Assembly: GCF_001659605.2 (NCBI RefSeq)
Contig: NC_035176.2
Span: 21,887,890 to 21,951,889 of the forward strand
DNA: 64,000 nucleotides
Reading direction: 5' to 3'
From: Manihot esculenta
Lineage: Eukaryota > Streptophyta > Magnoliopsida > Malpighiales > Euphorbiaceae
Positions 20,293 to 33,323 of this stretch are shown one piece after another; positions within the stretch are counted from its first letter, which is position 1, and each line of letters opens with the position of its first letter. The position numbers and the translations under genes were made by a program. The notes under the pieces are model-generated. The model saw nothing but the letters and a program-made list of their open reading frames with translations. It was not told where the DNA came from and searched no databases.

Positions 20293-22780
20293 ATCTCTCA
20301 CTTGCACTAAAGTTAATCACCCATATGACTTGTTCCATAAGTATAAATGCAATATTTATGTTTCTACTAGAATAATGCTTTAGTAAGAGAATCTTTAAGA
20401 TTCTCATTAGTGGAACTCACTTTATCTCCACATCTTTCCTTTCAATGATCTCTCTAATCATTTGGAATCGTCTAAGTATATACTTTGATCTTTAATGGAC
20501 CTGGGTTCCTTTGCTTATGCAATGACTCCATTATTATCACATTTCAATGTAAGTGGATCAACAATGCTAGAAACTACACTAAGTTCAGAAATGAATTTCT
20601 TAATCCAAAACTGTCTCATTTGTTGCCTAGGACACAGATGTGTTCTTGGCTTTTGTTATAGAATTTGTGGTGGTTTATAGTTTGAAACATTTCCAACTTA
20701 CTGACTTACCATTTAGAGTAAAATTATAACTAGATTAAGATTTGTTATCAAAATCTAATTGGAAATTCACATTCGAATATCCATGAACTTTGAGTTCACT
20801 AATCCCTCCATAAACTAGAAAATTATCCTTAATTCTTCTTAAGTACTTAAAAATATTTTTTACAGCAGTCCAATGATCTTCACCTAGGTCTGTTTGATAT
20901 CTACTAGTTATGCTCAAAGCATATGATACGTCTAGTCTAATATATAGCATCGCATACATTATGGATTTTATAGTTGAAGCATATGGAACCTTTTCCATTC
21001 TTTCTCTTTCAACTGGTGTCTTAGGATACATGTTTTTAGAGAGATAGACTCCATGTGACATAGGAAAAAAAATCTCTTTCAGATTCCTCCATGCTAAACC
21101 ATTTTAGCACCTTGTCAATGTAAATGGATTGGGATAATCCTCGCAATCTCTTGGGTCTATCTCTATAGATCTTAATTCCCAGAATATAAATGGCTTCTCC
21201 CAAATTCTTCATAGAGAAATTCTTGGACAACCAAATCTTTACAAATTATAGTAATGGAATAGCATTTCCTATTATTAATGTCATCTATATATAAAATAAG
21301 AAATACAAAACCACTTCCACTAAACTTCTTATAAATATAAGGTTCATCCATATTATTGACAAAATCAAACTATTGCACTATTTTGTCAAAACAGTTGTTC
21401 CAACTTTGCGAAACTTGCTTAAGTCCATAAATAGACCTTTGCAATTTGCATACCTAATTAGGAAATTTCTTGGATTCAAAACCTTCGGGTTGTATCATAT
21501 ACACATCCTTAAGAAGATTACCATTTAAGAATATTATTTTAACATCCATTTGCTAAATTTCATAATCATAGTATGCTGCTATTGCAAGCTAAATTCTTAT
21601 GGATTTAATCATAACTATTGGTGAAAAGGTTTCATCAAAGTCAACACCTTGTCTTTTTCTGTAACCTTTAACAACTAACCTGCCTTTGCACATTTATATA
21701 TTGCCTTCCATGTCAGTTTTTCTCTTAAAAACCCATTTGCACCCAATGGATTTTATTCCTTTAGATGCATCAACGAAAGTCCATACTTGGTTAGTGTACA
21801 TGAAATCCATTTTAAATTTCATTGCTTCAAGCTAATTTGAAGAATCAATGTTAGACATTGCTTTTTCATAGCTGTTAGACTCATCAGCTATGAGTGAAAC
21901 ATTGTTGTGAGTCTCCACAAGAAGGTCTAATCTTATTGGAGCACGACTTGTCTTAACAAATCTTTGCGGTGCTATTTCAACTTGTGTATCTTCAGTAGAC
22001 ATTACAATCTCTGGTTCTTATTCCATTTGTATGTCAGTATGTGGTTTGTAAACTTTTTCAAGTTTTATTTGACTCCTACTGCTTCCTTTAAGGAAAAACA
22101 CTTTTCTAGAAAGATAGCATGTTTTGAGAAAAACACTTTTCTCTCAATGGGATGATAGAAATAATGTCCAATAGATTCTTTTGGATATTCCACAAACTTA
22201 TATTTATCTAACTTAGCTTCTAACTTATCAGATATTAAACACTTCACATAAGCGTCACATTTCCAAATCTTTATGTGTGATAAGACTAGTTTTTATTAGT
22301 CCACATCTCATATGGAATCTTATCAACAGATTTGGATGGAACTCTTTTAAGAAGGTATATCGCAGTTTGCAAGGCATAACCCTAAAAGGACAAAGGTAAA
22401 TCTGCAAGACTCATCATGGACCGTACCATATCTAATAAAGTACAACTTCTCCTTTCTGAAACTCTATTGTGTTGTGGTGTTCTAGGTGGAGTTCATTGTG
22501 AGAGAATCTCATTCTCTATTAGATAATCATGAAAATCTTGATTCAAGTATTGACCACCTCGATCGAATCTGAGTGATTTAATACTTATTTAAGTTTATTT
22601 CTCAACTTTAGTTTTGAATTGGTTAAACTCTTCAAAAGATTCAGATTTATATTTCATTAAATACACATAACTATATCTAGTATAGTCATCAATGAATGTA
22701 ATGAAATATAAGTATTCACCTATGGCTTGAGTAGTTATTGACTCAGATACATCTATATGTATAAGGCCTTGATGACTAAT
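20293..22780 (-). pseudogene. Ty1/copia pol pseudogene (Tork/TNT1-like), 5'-truncated
   Basis: Reading leftwards: integrase core start at 22,600-22,780 (GEYLYFITFIDDYTRYSYVYLM), degraded integrase to about 21,900, reverse transcriptase around 21,200-21,700 with a YIDDI box (YVDD equivalent) near 21,285, then the RT/RNase H part at 20,735-21,230 (SIMYAMLYIRLDVSYALS, a typical copia segment). Frames are broken by many stops. Gag, protease and the zinc-binding part of integrase are missing; at about 22,780 the similarity ends in unrelated sequence, so a deletion or rearrangement removed the 5' half. Confidence 0.8.
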
Positions 22781-23034
22781 GGATTCCGGACCACCAAGCC
22801 TACTGCAGCCCAAACCAAAGAGGCCTGGGCCAATCCAATACAGGGCCACAACGTGTTGCATACGACAAGACTCAGACCAATTGAGGTATGAGTCCATAGG
22901 CCAGATAAGGTTCGAAGGAGCTCGAGGTAGACAAGCCTAACTAATCATAAACGACCGTATGAGAACAAAGCCTGCAATGATAAGGATTGTGTCCAAAAAG
23001 GTGCCAAAAGAAATTAAATAGCTGCCTGATGAGA
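22781..23034. other. Unassigned spacer between copia remnant and plastid insert
   Basis: It contains GC-richer sequence (for example GAGGCCTGGGCCAATCC near 22,825) that does not belong to either neighbour as far as I can see. No open frame of note. Confidence 0.4.
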
Positions 23035-23938
23035 ATTAGAACCTCGTACTAATGAAAAACTTAATTTAGTGACTCTTTCCAAAAGGCGTGAATGTAAATA
23101 AAAGACATCTCCTATAGAAGTTTCACGACCGGATGGTCTTTGTAATAGAAGAGGCATTTGGCAATAAACTTGCACTTATTTAGAGAGATCATCATAAATA
23201 ATTAAAGTTTATTGTTCATGGTACATAAAATATTAAGCCAGAGTTGCTCTTATATAAAGGGTGAGGTATTATAATGTAGTCGGAGAATCCGCTATTTCAG
23301 CTACTATAATAATGTACTCCATTGCCCTTCTTTCCTGTAAAGTAATCACTATTTGAGCCGTAGAAGATGCTTTTTGCCTAATAGCTACATAAACACATTA
23401 TATTTTGTATTTACTAATTGAGAATTGTATCTAGTGACTACTGCTATTTTATCAGTCTATCTGTCCCCAATAATTCATTTTCATTGACCATGTCCTATAG
23501 AGATCATCAAATCAATAGCAATAAGTTCTGTTTGAAGAGACTCATATAATACTTTGAGTAGAAGATTCAATTAACCGAGATTCAAAAGCTAAAATTTCAC
23601 CTTGACCATCAATAGGTTTAGCTAGAGCATTTATAACACGGCCCAAATAAGCCTCCTTTTATGGAGCTTCCCTCTTGTATTATTAAACCGTCATTCACAT
23701 TTATATAACACTGACATTATTTGATCCTAAACTCAGAGCAATGCCTATTATATTCTCTTCAAATTCTACTAATTCGTTTGTCATTACTCCAACAAGACCA
23801 TAAATATGAGCAATGTTGTCGCCTACTTAAAGTACAATACCAATATTTATAACCTTTACTTCCCTATTATGTTACTCAATACATTTATGGATAATATTAC
23901 TAAGTTTGTTTACTCGAATAGTTACCATGAGTATTTCT
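23035..23938 (-). pseudogene. atpA: Nuclear copy of plastid atpA (ATP synthase CF1 alpha), decayed
   Basis: The minus strand from 23,938 (ATGGTAACTATTCGAG) reads as the N-terminus of plastid ATP synthase alpha, with recognisable blocks [49 protein letters not shown] and YDDLSK...[13 protein letters not shown]. It covers roughly the first 340 of about 507 codons, then ends. Stops (for example after LIEXIE-like and VLX positions), frameshifts and a small deletion before [10 protein letters not shown] show it is not functional. In the chloroplast the protein forms the catalytic head of ATP synthase; here it is a plastid-derived nuclear insert. Confidence 0.9.
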
Positions 23939-23976
23939 TAATTTTTTTTAAAAAAATAATACCTATAGTAGAAGGA

Positions 23977-24118
23977 CTAATAAGTTATTTCTTTTATCGT
24001 GTCAAACATGCCAAGATTAGCATTGATGGTACGTAAATGTAATTCGTTGGTCAAACAACTATTCATAGTTCATGGAGCTTCTTGTAAGGCTTGTTCAAAA
24101 ACTTATTGTTAGACCTCT
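23977..24118 (-). pseudogene. atpF: Nuclear copy of the 3' end of plastid atpF (CF0 subunit I)
   Basis: Directly upstream of the atpA copy, the minus strand encodes an atpF-like tail (blocks resembling [29 protein letters not shown], then a TAG stop at 23,977-23,979). The 38-bp spacing to the atpA start and the order atpF-atpA match chloroplast genomes, so one contiguous plastid fragment was inserted. One internal stop is visible. Right limit approximate. Confidence 0.85.
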
Positions 24119-24904
24119 ACATTCAGCATTCTATTTTTTTTTTCTTTTTAGAAAATTTTAATTTTTTTTAATTTTTCAGTATTTTAGTTGGCCAATTTTA
24201 ATTTAACATTTAATTGATAATATGATAATTGGAAATTTTTAAAAAGTAACCTAATCCTATCATCTAATCTGATCCTCATAAAACTAACATAATCTAATCT
24301 TCTGGATAAGACTAACATAATCTAATATAATCATCTAACCTAATCATGTTACAACTTAGCTTTTAAAATTTTGAATTATTTGAATTTCAATATTTTATTT
24401 TTCTTTTTTTTATAAAATTTTAAGTTATTTTTTCTTTTTTTTTTATATTTTGATTGGCTAATTTAATTATATTTTTCAACTGATAATTAACAATTTTTAA
24501 AACGTAATTTATTCTATTCATCTATTTAATCATGCTAAACTTAATATAATCTAATCTAATTCTATTAAATTAAACTTTTAAACTGTTGAATTATTTAACT
24601 TATTGATATTTATCTTTTTATATATATAAGTTAAAATAAAGAGAAAGTTCAAGATATTCTTTTTAAGGCATTTTTTGTTCAATATTTTATTTTTATGTTG
24701 TAATTTTGCTTTTATCTTTTATAATTATATTTTATAATTTTTTTTTATAATCAATGCTGTTAAAGAGCTTTAATCCGCAATTATGACCTCAGGTTGAAAT
24801 AGAAAAACTTTCTAACTTTATTTTTTTAAATTTGCCTTTTCATCTGTATAGCCATTCTTTTATCTTTATTGTTTTTCTAACTTTTTTTTTATTGAAAAAA
24901 TTAT

Positions 24905-26095
24905 TATTTTTTTTTATCTCTGACATATAATATAATTAATGAATTCGTTTCTCTATTTTAAAAATTCAATATTTCAGTTCCTGAAATTTAATTCCATCAA
25001 AATTAAAGGTCTCTGTATAAAAAATGCCGTTAATGATAAGAAAAATGACTGAATTACCTTTTTTAGAACTCAACCTTTAGTTCCTAAAATTTAATTCCGG
25101 CAAATTTATAGGTCACTCTATCAAATAATCAAATCAATAAAATTTCATTTACAAATTAAGGCAACAAACTAAAAATATCAAATTCAATCTCCACAAATAA
25201 ATAAAAATTTCAATAAATTCAATATTCAAACTCAATAAATATAATAAAAATCAAAGGAAAAATATTTTTTTCTCTTTGAGATATATGACATAATTAATAG
25301 ATTTATCTCTCTACTTTTCAAATCCAGATTTATCTTTCTACTTTTCAAATCCAATACTTTGTCATTGAAATTTAATTCCGTCAAAATCCAAAAAAAAAAA
25401 ATTTCGAATTCAATCTCCACAAATAAATAAAAATTTCAATAAATTCAATATTCAAACTCAATAAATATAATAAAAATCAAAACGTATAAAATTTAAATTA
25501 TTAAAAATAAAAAATTAAAACTTAATAAAAATTGCTTTTGCGATACCGCTCGTGGTCGATCACTACTTATCGTTTGAAAAATGCATTAAAATGTTTATGA
25601 CATATTAAAAAATTTACTTACTAGTCCATCTATTAATTTTAGTCCTTAAGTATTATAAAAAAATTCTAAAATACTCATGATACAGAGGAACTAATTAATA
25701 AATTTTTTAATAATTGGAGGGATCACCTAATAAGTTTTTTAAAACTATATGGACTAAATAGTAAAATGCTTAATGACAAAATTAATGGAGGGATTAGTAG
25801 ACTTTTTGAAACATTAGGAATATTTTAATGTATTTTTTAAAATTAAAAGATTAAATAGCGAGTTTCTCCATATCATAGGGACTAAATAGTAATTTTTTTG
25901 ATTTATTATTGATAAAGATATTTTTTAGATTATATTTATTCTCTTTCCTTTTACCAGATATAAATCATTGACTTAACAGACATTTTTTATGAACAGATAT
26001 TGAATTTTGATGGAATTAAACCTTAGAAAAAAGTGTTGGATTCTAAAAATAAAAGGTCAAATCTATTATTTATGCTATAACTCAAGAATTAAAAA
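24905..26095. repeat. MITE-like element with long inverted-repeat arms
   Basis: The left arm around 24,915-25,050 (with AATTTAATTCCATCAAAATT) is complementary to the right arm around 25,940-26,080 (with AATTTTGATGGAATTAAA). Within the element a related piece repeats (25,080-25,140 and 25,280-25,390), and a 75-bp sequence occurs twice without change (25,181-25,255 and 25,407-25,481). No coding capacity; superfamily not determined and target duplication not identified. Confidence 0.5.
25583..25836. repeat. Inner inverted repeat, possibly a nested MITE
   Basis: The left side (CATTAAAATG..., then TAGTCCATCTATTAATTTTA) is complementary to the right side (AAAATTAATGGAGGGATTAG..., then ATTTTAATG). 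It lies inside the larger inverted repeat and separates its arms. Confidence 0.5.
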
Positions 26096-28474
26096 ATAAT
26101 TTTCTTATTTTTTATTTTTTTTATATAAGCTATTCTTTTCATCTTTTATTGTTTTATAACTTAGATTGCTGTTCTTCTTTTTTGAATCACTTATAAGGTC
26201 TCTGAAGGTATAATTTTATAAGAATCTTTGTATGGGGCAGAAATTCAAATAAATACAAAATTTATTCATGCTCAACTTAGTGTATATAGGGATGCAAATT
26301 GGACAAATTGTTTAGATGATTGCAAATTGTATACTGATTTATGAGTAAAAATCTTAATTCTTGGAATACTAAAAGGCAACAAACTGTTGCAAAGTCTTGA
26401 GTTAAGCCAATTACAGAGCAATTGGTACAGCTACTTCTGAAGTAGTCTTTGGATTTTTTTTATCTGTCATTTTACTAGTTTTTTTTAATAAGTGCAGTTT
26501 TATAATATTAATATCTTCATTGAATTGGTCCTTCAATAAGTTGAGTATTTGTTGAATATTAATTAGATTTATACTATTTGTATAGTCATTTTAATTGAAA
26601 GGTAATATAGTCTTCATCTCTATTTTTATTAAAATTTATTATATTTCTTACCATCTTTAATTTGTATATAAAATCCTTAAATAAAAAATATATATATAAA
26701 AATAGAAAGTACTGTGGTTATAAACTCTATTTTGTGAAATTAATTATATTCAAAGTAAAATTTGATTATATAGTATGATAATATTGATGCTACTTATTTG
26801 TTTTCTAATTCTATTTTTTATACATTGAATAAGCATACTAAAGTAGATTTTCATTTTGTTTATCATAAAACTATCAAAAAAGAAATACTAGTTGAATTTA
26901 TGTTGGTCAGGTATCAATTACAGATATTCTCATAAAAATTGTGTCCAAATTTGAATTACTCGTATAAATTTTAAGAATTTTATTATTACCATATTGGAAT
27001 TGATGGGAAATGAAACAGAAATCATCTAACTTAAAAAACCTCACATGGAGAGAAAGAGAGGAAGAATAATGGGGACGACGAGTTTTTCAAGGCTTACAAG
27101 GACGGGGCCTTGATTTCTAGTGATTTTTCATTTGTTGGTATGTATAATTTTAGGTTTTCATCTTTGTGGTCTAGATTTATTTTTGAGTGTGATTGCTTAT
27201 TTTTGGACTTGCATTGTGTGCTCAGAGAGTTGGCAACAGACTCAAGTTTGGTTTGCAATGGTTGGTTGAAACTCAATATAGCTTAATATAGGGATTTCAT
27301 GAATATTATAAAATGAAATATTATGAGCCAACTTCTCATATTTGGTGAACATTGCCAATTGACTTGGGTTGTCTGAGTTGAGTTTGGAGATAGCCTTTTG
27401 GGGCTTCTTTGATTTTTGTTGCTTGGGTAATTTTTTAGATTTGATGATTTGACTGTGGCTTTAAGAAGTTTTCGACGAGAGTAGACTAGGAGTTTGCTCT
27501 TTTATTATTTTTATATTCACTATTACGCTTCCATCGTGATGAATATAGTAGATGGTAATGTTTTCTATTATGTTTAGTGATAAAAGTAACGAACAATGGT
27601 CGAGATTATCGATTACCTTTAATTGAACTAAGTTTACTCTTTTTGCATTGGGATTTTGGTTAGACTACTAGATTTTAGATTGTGTGAGCTGTTTTTGTTT
27701 TTGCTAATATTTTTTTCTATGTTAGTTTATTTTATCCATTAAATTTACAATACAATTTAATTGCTTGGTTAAAAGAAAAAAGTAAACAACTTGTTTTTTT
27801 TTATGCATTTAAGCTTCACATTAACCTCACATTAAAAATATATATTAAAATAATAAATATTTTATAAATTTTTTTATAATGACTATACAATAAGTTTAAA
27901 TAATATATTATGTTTAGAAGAATCACAATAAAAATAAATATAATTACAACTCTATAAAATATAAACTAATATTAATATTTAAGGAAAAATCTTCAGAAGT
28001 TTATTTAACAAATTTATAAGTATTCAACAGCATGTTCAGCGAGTTTACTCGTAAATTTATAAATGAACGGTTACAAATTTAGTATATTAAATATTATTAA
28101 ATTTAAAATTTTATTTATTTATTATATAAATTTAAAAATTAAATTTAAATTAAATTTATTTAAAAAATTATGATGAAATTAATTTTAATTTTTATTAATT
28201 TAAATTTAAATAAATGTCGAGGTTCCAGCAACTCAATTAACAAAACACAAAGGCAAATTCTAGCAGTTTTTATCTTTCAATTATTTTAACTCCAATTAAT
28301 ATCATTATTTAGGCAGAAAAATTGTTTGGGAAGCAAATGTATTCTTATTATTTAGGGAGCTCAATCACAAATATACAAAAATTAGAAATATATTCCATAA
28401 TCTGAAATCTAAAATTGGAATTCCATTGAGCAAAATATAATTAATCCTCTCCAGAGTTAGAAAAGCAGTTGATA

Positions 28475-30671
28475 TCATTTCCCAATAAACTCCACATCAA
28501 ATAGGAGAACTGAATCTGGAGGAATGATGCATGACCCTACAACATAAATTGCACAAAAATATTTACCCTTCGTCTAGTATAATTTAATATGTATATATAA
28601 AAAAATTTAAATAAATTATTTAAAAATCAGAAGAGTTGAAATTGAATATTTTTTAAGTTACAATTAAAAAATCAAATTCTTTCATTCTAAACAATAAAAT
28701 TATAAAAATGAAATCAATATTAGAAATTGAAAATTCATTTTTTTCCCCTTAGTTAAACTTAAAATGAATTGAATTCTAAATTAATTTTATTGTTGTATAG
28801 GTTGCTAAGATAAAAGGGTGTTAGTGTATACCTCCTCTGCAGCCAGCCCCTCTGACGCCATATCCAAGCTCTGGAGGAAGCTTCAAGATTCGTTTTCCTC
28901 CTAATTAAATTACAATAAAGAAAATATATTATGCTAAACATAACAAGAGATGGGTCTTAACTTGTCCAAGACCTCTTGATTAAACCTCAGTCAAAAAGAT
29001 TAAAATATTCATTTATGGTGGCGCTACCTAATATAAGCTGCCATCTTTATATATGCTGCAAAGAACGTAACTCATACTTTCAAAATTTTTTTTATTTGAC
29101 TTTTTAATAATATTTTCAGAGATAAATTAAAATTAAAAAATAAAATTTAGTACTGTATAATTCAGAAATAAATTTAATTTTTTAATCTTATTTTGATTAT
29201 GTCCGCATCTTCATTTTCCGTGGATCTTGGTAAAAATAATTTGTTTAAGATTTGTTAGATTCTTTGTAATACTTGCTGCACTCATTCCTTTATGTGATAT
29301 ATATCCATACCAGCTTGCATAGGAGGAACTCCGTCACCACCTAGAATACCTTCATCCCAGCCTTTGATGACCTGTTGAAAATTCAACAAATTCCCAATTA
29401 AACTTTTTGAAAATTTATTATATTCAAAGCCATATTAATTGGGATTTACCTATGCATCCTTTTCTAGAATAACTTGTTGTTATCAACAATTTTAAAAAAA
29501 AAATAACAAGGAAAAACACCAAAAATAATTTTAAAGTAAAATATCATCCATAATTAATATATTTATTTAGATATAATATTATCTAAATTGCTTATATTTT
29601 TAATATTCCGTTTCTGATTCTACATATAGAAACATTGTATACTTAGATATAGAAATATTTAAATTTATGAAATATGTTAAAAAACTACAAATTTTAAAAA
29701 TAGTGACTATGAGCTGAATTATATTAATTTTATATACACCCATCTTAAGTTATAAAATAACTTCTTCGATTTACATGTCTGTGCATATAATCTTAAAACA
29801 AATTCAACAGAATACTAACTAAACTTATCCCTTTGTGTTGAGAATTATTAAAATATTAATATATCACATATCATTACCCTATTCGATATATTATGACAAA
29901 CTTAAATTAAGAAATATTACTTCAGTAATTTATTTTACCGATAAAATGCAAACACATAAACAATATACATATTTAGCTTATCAGTAAAATTTATCAATGA
30001 AAAACTTTATTATTTGTAAAAAAAAAAAAATTCATTTTTTTTCTTGTATTATAATCACAAAGGTTTCTATGAAATTATTGACATTGTAAAGTACATACCT
30101 CACCAACACCTATACGAAACGTGAGAGGCTTTCCTCGATTGTAACTGCTGTCGAAAACCTTGCCGTTCTCCAATTTTCCAACATAATGTGCCTGCACTAA
30201 TATCTTTAATTAGATGGTGAGCCGAGTCTTAAACATGTTGAAGCATGGAAACGCAAACTTGCATACAACAGTGTTGGCCAAAACAAGGTTAATAAATTTG
30301 TAAATTACCTTGATGAGTTGTCCCTTGACAGCCTCAGGGCCTGTCCCCACAACCTTGTCGCAGAAAGCAAGGCCCGAAGGTGTTACAGTTAGTTCACATA
30401 CACCTGCTTCTTCTGCTGCTTCTGCAATGGGCAGCGGTTGCAATAAAACGTCAGCAAAAACTGTAAAGAAGCCAACACCCATTGCTTCTCTTCTCTTCAA
30501 CAAAGCTTGGATTTCCTTTACTTCTGCAGTTAATGGAGAAACAAAGTTTTCGTGGCTTTGGCATGAGATTTTGAATTTGAAATTTGATGCTTCTACTGTG
30601 TTATGATTACAAATGGGTATGTTGAGCTTTTTTGGAGTATAATTTCCGACTGAAAATGCCAATGAATTCAT
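28475..30671 (-). CDS. FKBP13: FKBP13-like peptidyl-prolyl isomerase of the thylakoid lumen, five exons
   Basis: Exons on the minus strand: 30671-30309, 30191-30099, 29371-29311, 28900-28832, 28536-28475, all with GT-AG introns of 117, 727, 410 and 295 bp; total 215 codons plus TGA. The start at 30,671 (MNSLAFSVG) was chosen because family members begin at this place; the frame is open further upstream. Residues 1-58 are a plastid transit region; RR at 60-61 and a hydrophobic stretch to Leu80, then AEAAEE, fit a twin-arginine lumen signal. The FKBP domain runs from about 95 to the end ([46 protein letters not shown]). Cys92/Cys104 and Cys193/Cys198 match the spacing of the two redox disulfides known from Arabidopsis FKBP13, where thioredoxin reduction controls isomerase activity and the precursor binds the Rieske protein. 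It is the only intact host gene seen here. Confidence 0.95.
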
Positions 30672-32642
30672 CTCCAGAGAAAAGAGTTTTGAAAGAGAGA
30701 AACAAGATTGGTTTATGCAGTTGCTTTTTGTTATTGATGGGAGTGGCGAGAATGCTATCCAAGCAAAGCCAATCTGAAACCTGCAGCTCATACAGAGACT
30801 GGGCCGCCCAAGTGGGTCTACTTGCACAACATATGGGCATATTTAGCCATTTTGCGGCCTAATTTTGCCCTAGAATTGGCTCGTATTTGAATGAGAATTA
30901 TCATTTGATTAATTTAGTATAACATTTTAAATGGATAATTCAGATGTGAAAGATGACATATTATCATAATTATCTTTTTTTAATAAATGTATAAATAGAA
31001 TTAATATATTTTTGTGGAAAAAAATCTTTTTTATAAGAATAAAAAATTTATAGTATAAAATATGAATGAAATTAAAAATATATATATATCCTTATGAATT
31101 TCTATAGTGAACTTAACATAATTTTAATTGTTAATATTCTTAAAAATATATCTTTTAATAAATGTGGCAAAATAATATTTAACCAACTATTAATATTCAA
31201 TTCTATTATGTAACCAATTATTCACTATTTTTATGGTAGAAATTTTTTTTCCTAATAGGTATAATTGTAATAGGTTATATTAAATATCAAAATTATAAGC
31301 TTATAAATTTAAAAGTATAAATTATAAATTATACTTATTTATTATTTTATTAATTTTTGGTAATTTGATTGATTCTGATTACGTTTAAAAATTTTAATTT
31401 AATTCACATAAATATAAGTCCTTTTTTTAAAAAAAAAAAAAAGTTCTTCTAATTTTTTTTGAAGAAAGTGAGAAAATATTAATTTTAAATTATAAAATTT
31501 AAAAAAGTAAATAAAAATTTTAAAATAAAAAAAAATTAAGGTGGGCAGTTAATATTTAGGTTGATATTGTGTATTTGAAAAAATTGTTATCTTTGGATTG
31601 AATGACTTAGGAGTTGTCTACTCTCGTATCTATGCTGTAAATTTTCTGTCAATTGCAACCTTGTAATAAAAGTTATTTGCATTAAAAAAAAAAAAGCATT
31701 CACTTGTGTTTTGAATTTTTATAAAATTATTCATGATTTTATTTTCATAAATAATGAAAATTTTTAAATTAAAAAATTTTAAAACTTTATATTTTAAACA
31801 ATAATTTTTCAAGAAAAAAAATTCAATTTAATTGAATTTTTATAAAATCTTTAATTTTAAACGGAGAGTTAATATTAAAATTAATGTTAACAATATTTCA
31901 TTTAACTGTGGAAACTTTTTAATAAACTTTTTTTTTGAACCTTTCAATATATTTTTTAAAATTTAAAAACTAATTATTTTTAAAATTCTTAATTTGTGCA
32001 ACGTTGTTGCTACATTATTCTTTTTATATAAAAATTGTCTTAAAATTTATAATTTTTTTATATAAAATATACTTTCCCTTCTAAATTTAATATTTTATCT
32101 CGAGAGAAAATAAATATTGCTCACCCTACATACAATAGCAGTTAATTAACTGAGTTTATATATAATTGAATGATGCTAAAATCAATGCTAATAAGTGCTA
32201 TATAATTAATATTTACAATAATATAAGGATTGTGCATCAGCCTAATAATTTCACTCAACAAACTTTATCACAAAATTATAGAAATATATAGTAGACATTG
32301 GCAGATAGGAGCAAGGCTTGAGATTGTCGGAGATATCAATGAAATTGATGTCATCTAAGTTAGGGACTGGTTCTTGGATGTTAGTATTTGGGCCTGGAGG
32401 TAGGTAATTGGCAGTAAGCTCAAGTTGGAAGCGAATAAGTGAGATTTAAATTATTAAATATAAAATTTAAATTTTATAATTTTATAACTAATTTTAAATC
32501 TTAAAATTTTATAAGTGACATTTAAATGATTAATCATAAAATTTTTAGAGATTTTTTTCTCCTAAATAATATTAATAAGAGATTATTAAAATAATCATAC
32601 TTAATCATTTAAAATATATATTTTTAGAGACCATAGAATTTA
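30672..32642. other. Intergenic region upstream of FKBP13
   Basis: It should hold the FKBP13 promoter (right of 30,671), but no clear TATA box or element was identified. The rest is AT-rich without genes. At about 31,560-31,694 a less AT-rich stretch ends with AATAAAAG and a poly-A run, as a retroposed transcript end would. Confidence 0.5.
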
Positions 32643-33248
32643 TGTTGGGATAACATATAAAGGATATCTCTCGCTAGATTACGACACCTATTGCCCGGGT
32701 AATTTGGTTAGAGGAAAGATAATTAAATGCCGAGATGGGTCGGGTCCAGCCCTTCAGTGATCAGGGTCTAAGAACAGTTCTAGAGAGTTTGACGATTAAG
32801 GTGCCCGGAATAAGGGCACTCAGATCAATTTTTTTAGATAACCGTACAAAACTTTAAATATGCATGTGATGGTAGCTTTGACATATTATTTGTCAAGAAT
32901 AGCGTGGTCTTAGCCGACTCAATATTAAGTGAGCCAACTGCCACATTATTAATGAACCATCTGACAAGTCTATCAAATGTGCCATCGTCAATTCTGAAAG
33001 GACATGTTATAGGTGTACCCTGTACCGAGTATATATACCCCTTCCATTCTCAAGAAGGGGAATTCTACTTTATCTTCTCTAACTTCTTAATTCCTTCTGC
33101 AACCCTTAAATATTAACGCCTCTAAAAGAACTACCCAACTCCATTACTATCCTCATTTACTAAGCCAAGCTCATTTACTACTACTAAAATCCTCTAACAC
33201 TAGTCCATGTGTCACCATCTTGTGGACCCCTGATCTCTTCAGCCATCA
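32643..33248 (+). repeat. LTR (606 bp) of a Tat-like Ty3/gypsy element
   Basis: It begins TGTTGGGATAAC and ends AGCCATCA directly before a primer-binding site. A TATA-like TATATATACC lies near 33,031. It contains blocks with GCCCGGGTAA and GGTCGGGTCC. No second copy is in the window. Confidence 0.7.
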
Positions 33249-33250
33249 AT

Positions 33251-33268
33251 TAGCACCATCTGTGGGAA
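33251..33268 (+). promoter_or_regulatory. Primer-binding site of the Tat-like element
   Basis: TAGCACCATCTGTGGGAA resembles the TGGCGCCGTCTGTGGGAA primer site of Tat/Ogre-type elements; two of the three differences are G-to-A changes at CpG positions, as expected after cytosine methylation and deamination. Confidence 0.7.
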
Positions 33269-33323
33269 TGAAGGAGATTTTTCTATCTCTTGAGTTTTCA
33301 AATTAAACCCATTGAGATCTATA

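Larger units (their letters stand above)
24119..28474. other. AT-rich intergenic region
   Basis: No convincing gene. It contains MITE-like inverted repeats at 24,905-26,095 and long A/T runs. A less AT-rich stretch around 27,030-27,280 (GAGAGAAAGAGAGGAAG, then an ATG at about 27,069 with a stop after about 14 codons) might be a gene relic but cannot be assigned. Confidence 0.5.

Noticed and set aside
23035..24118. Functional plastid or bacterial ATP synthase genes
   Set aside because: Multiple in-frame stops, a truncated atpA and a nuclear repeat context show a plastid-derived pseudogene insert.
27069..27113. Possible gene start (MGTTSFSRLTRTG)
   Set aside because: Stop soon after and no continuing exon recognised.
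30310..30606. 98-codon plus-strand frame
   Set aside because: It is the antisense shadow of FKBP13 exon 1.
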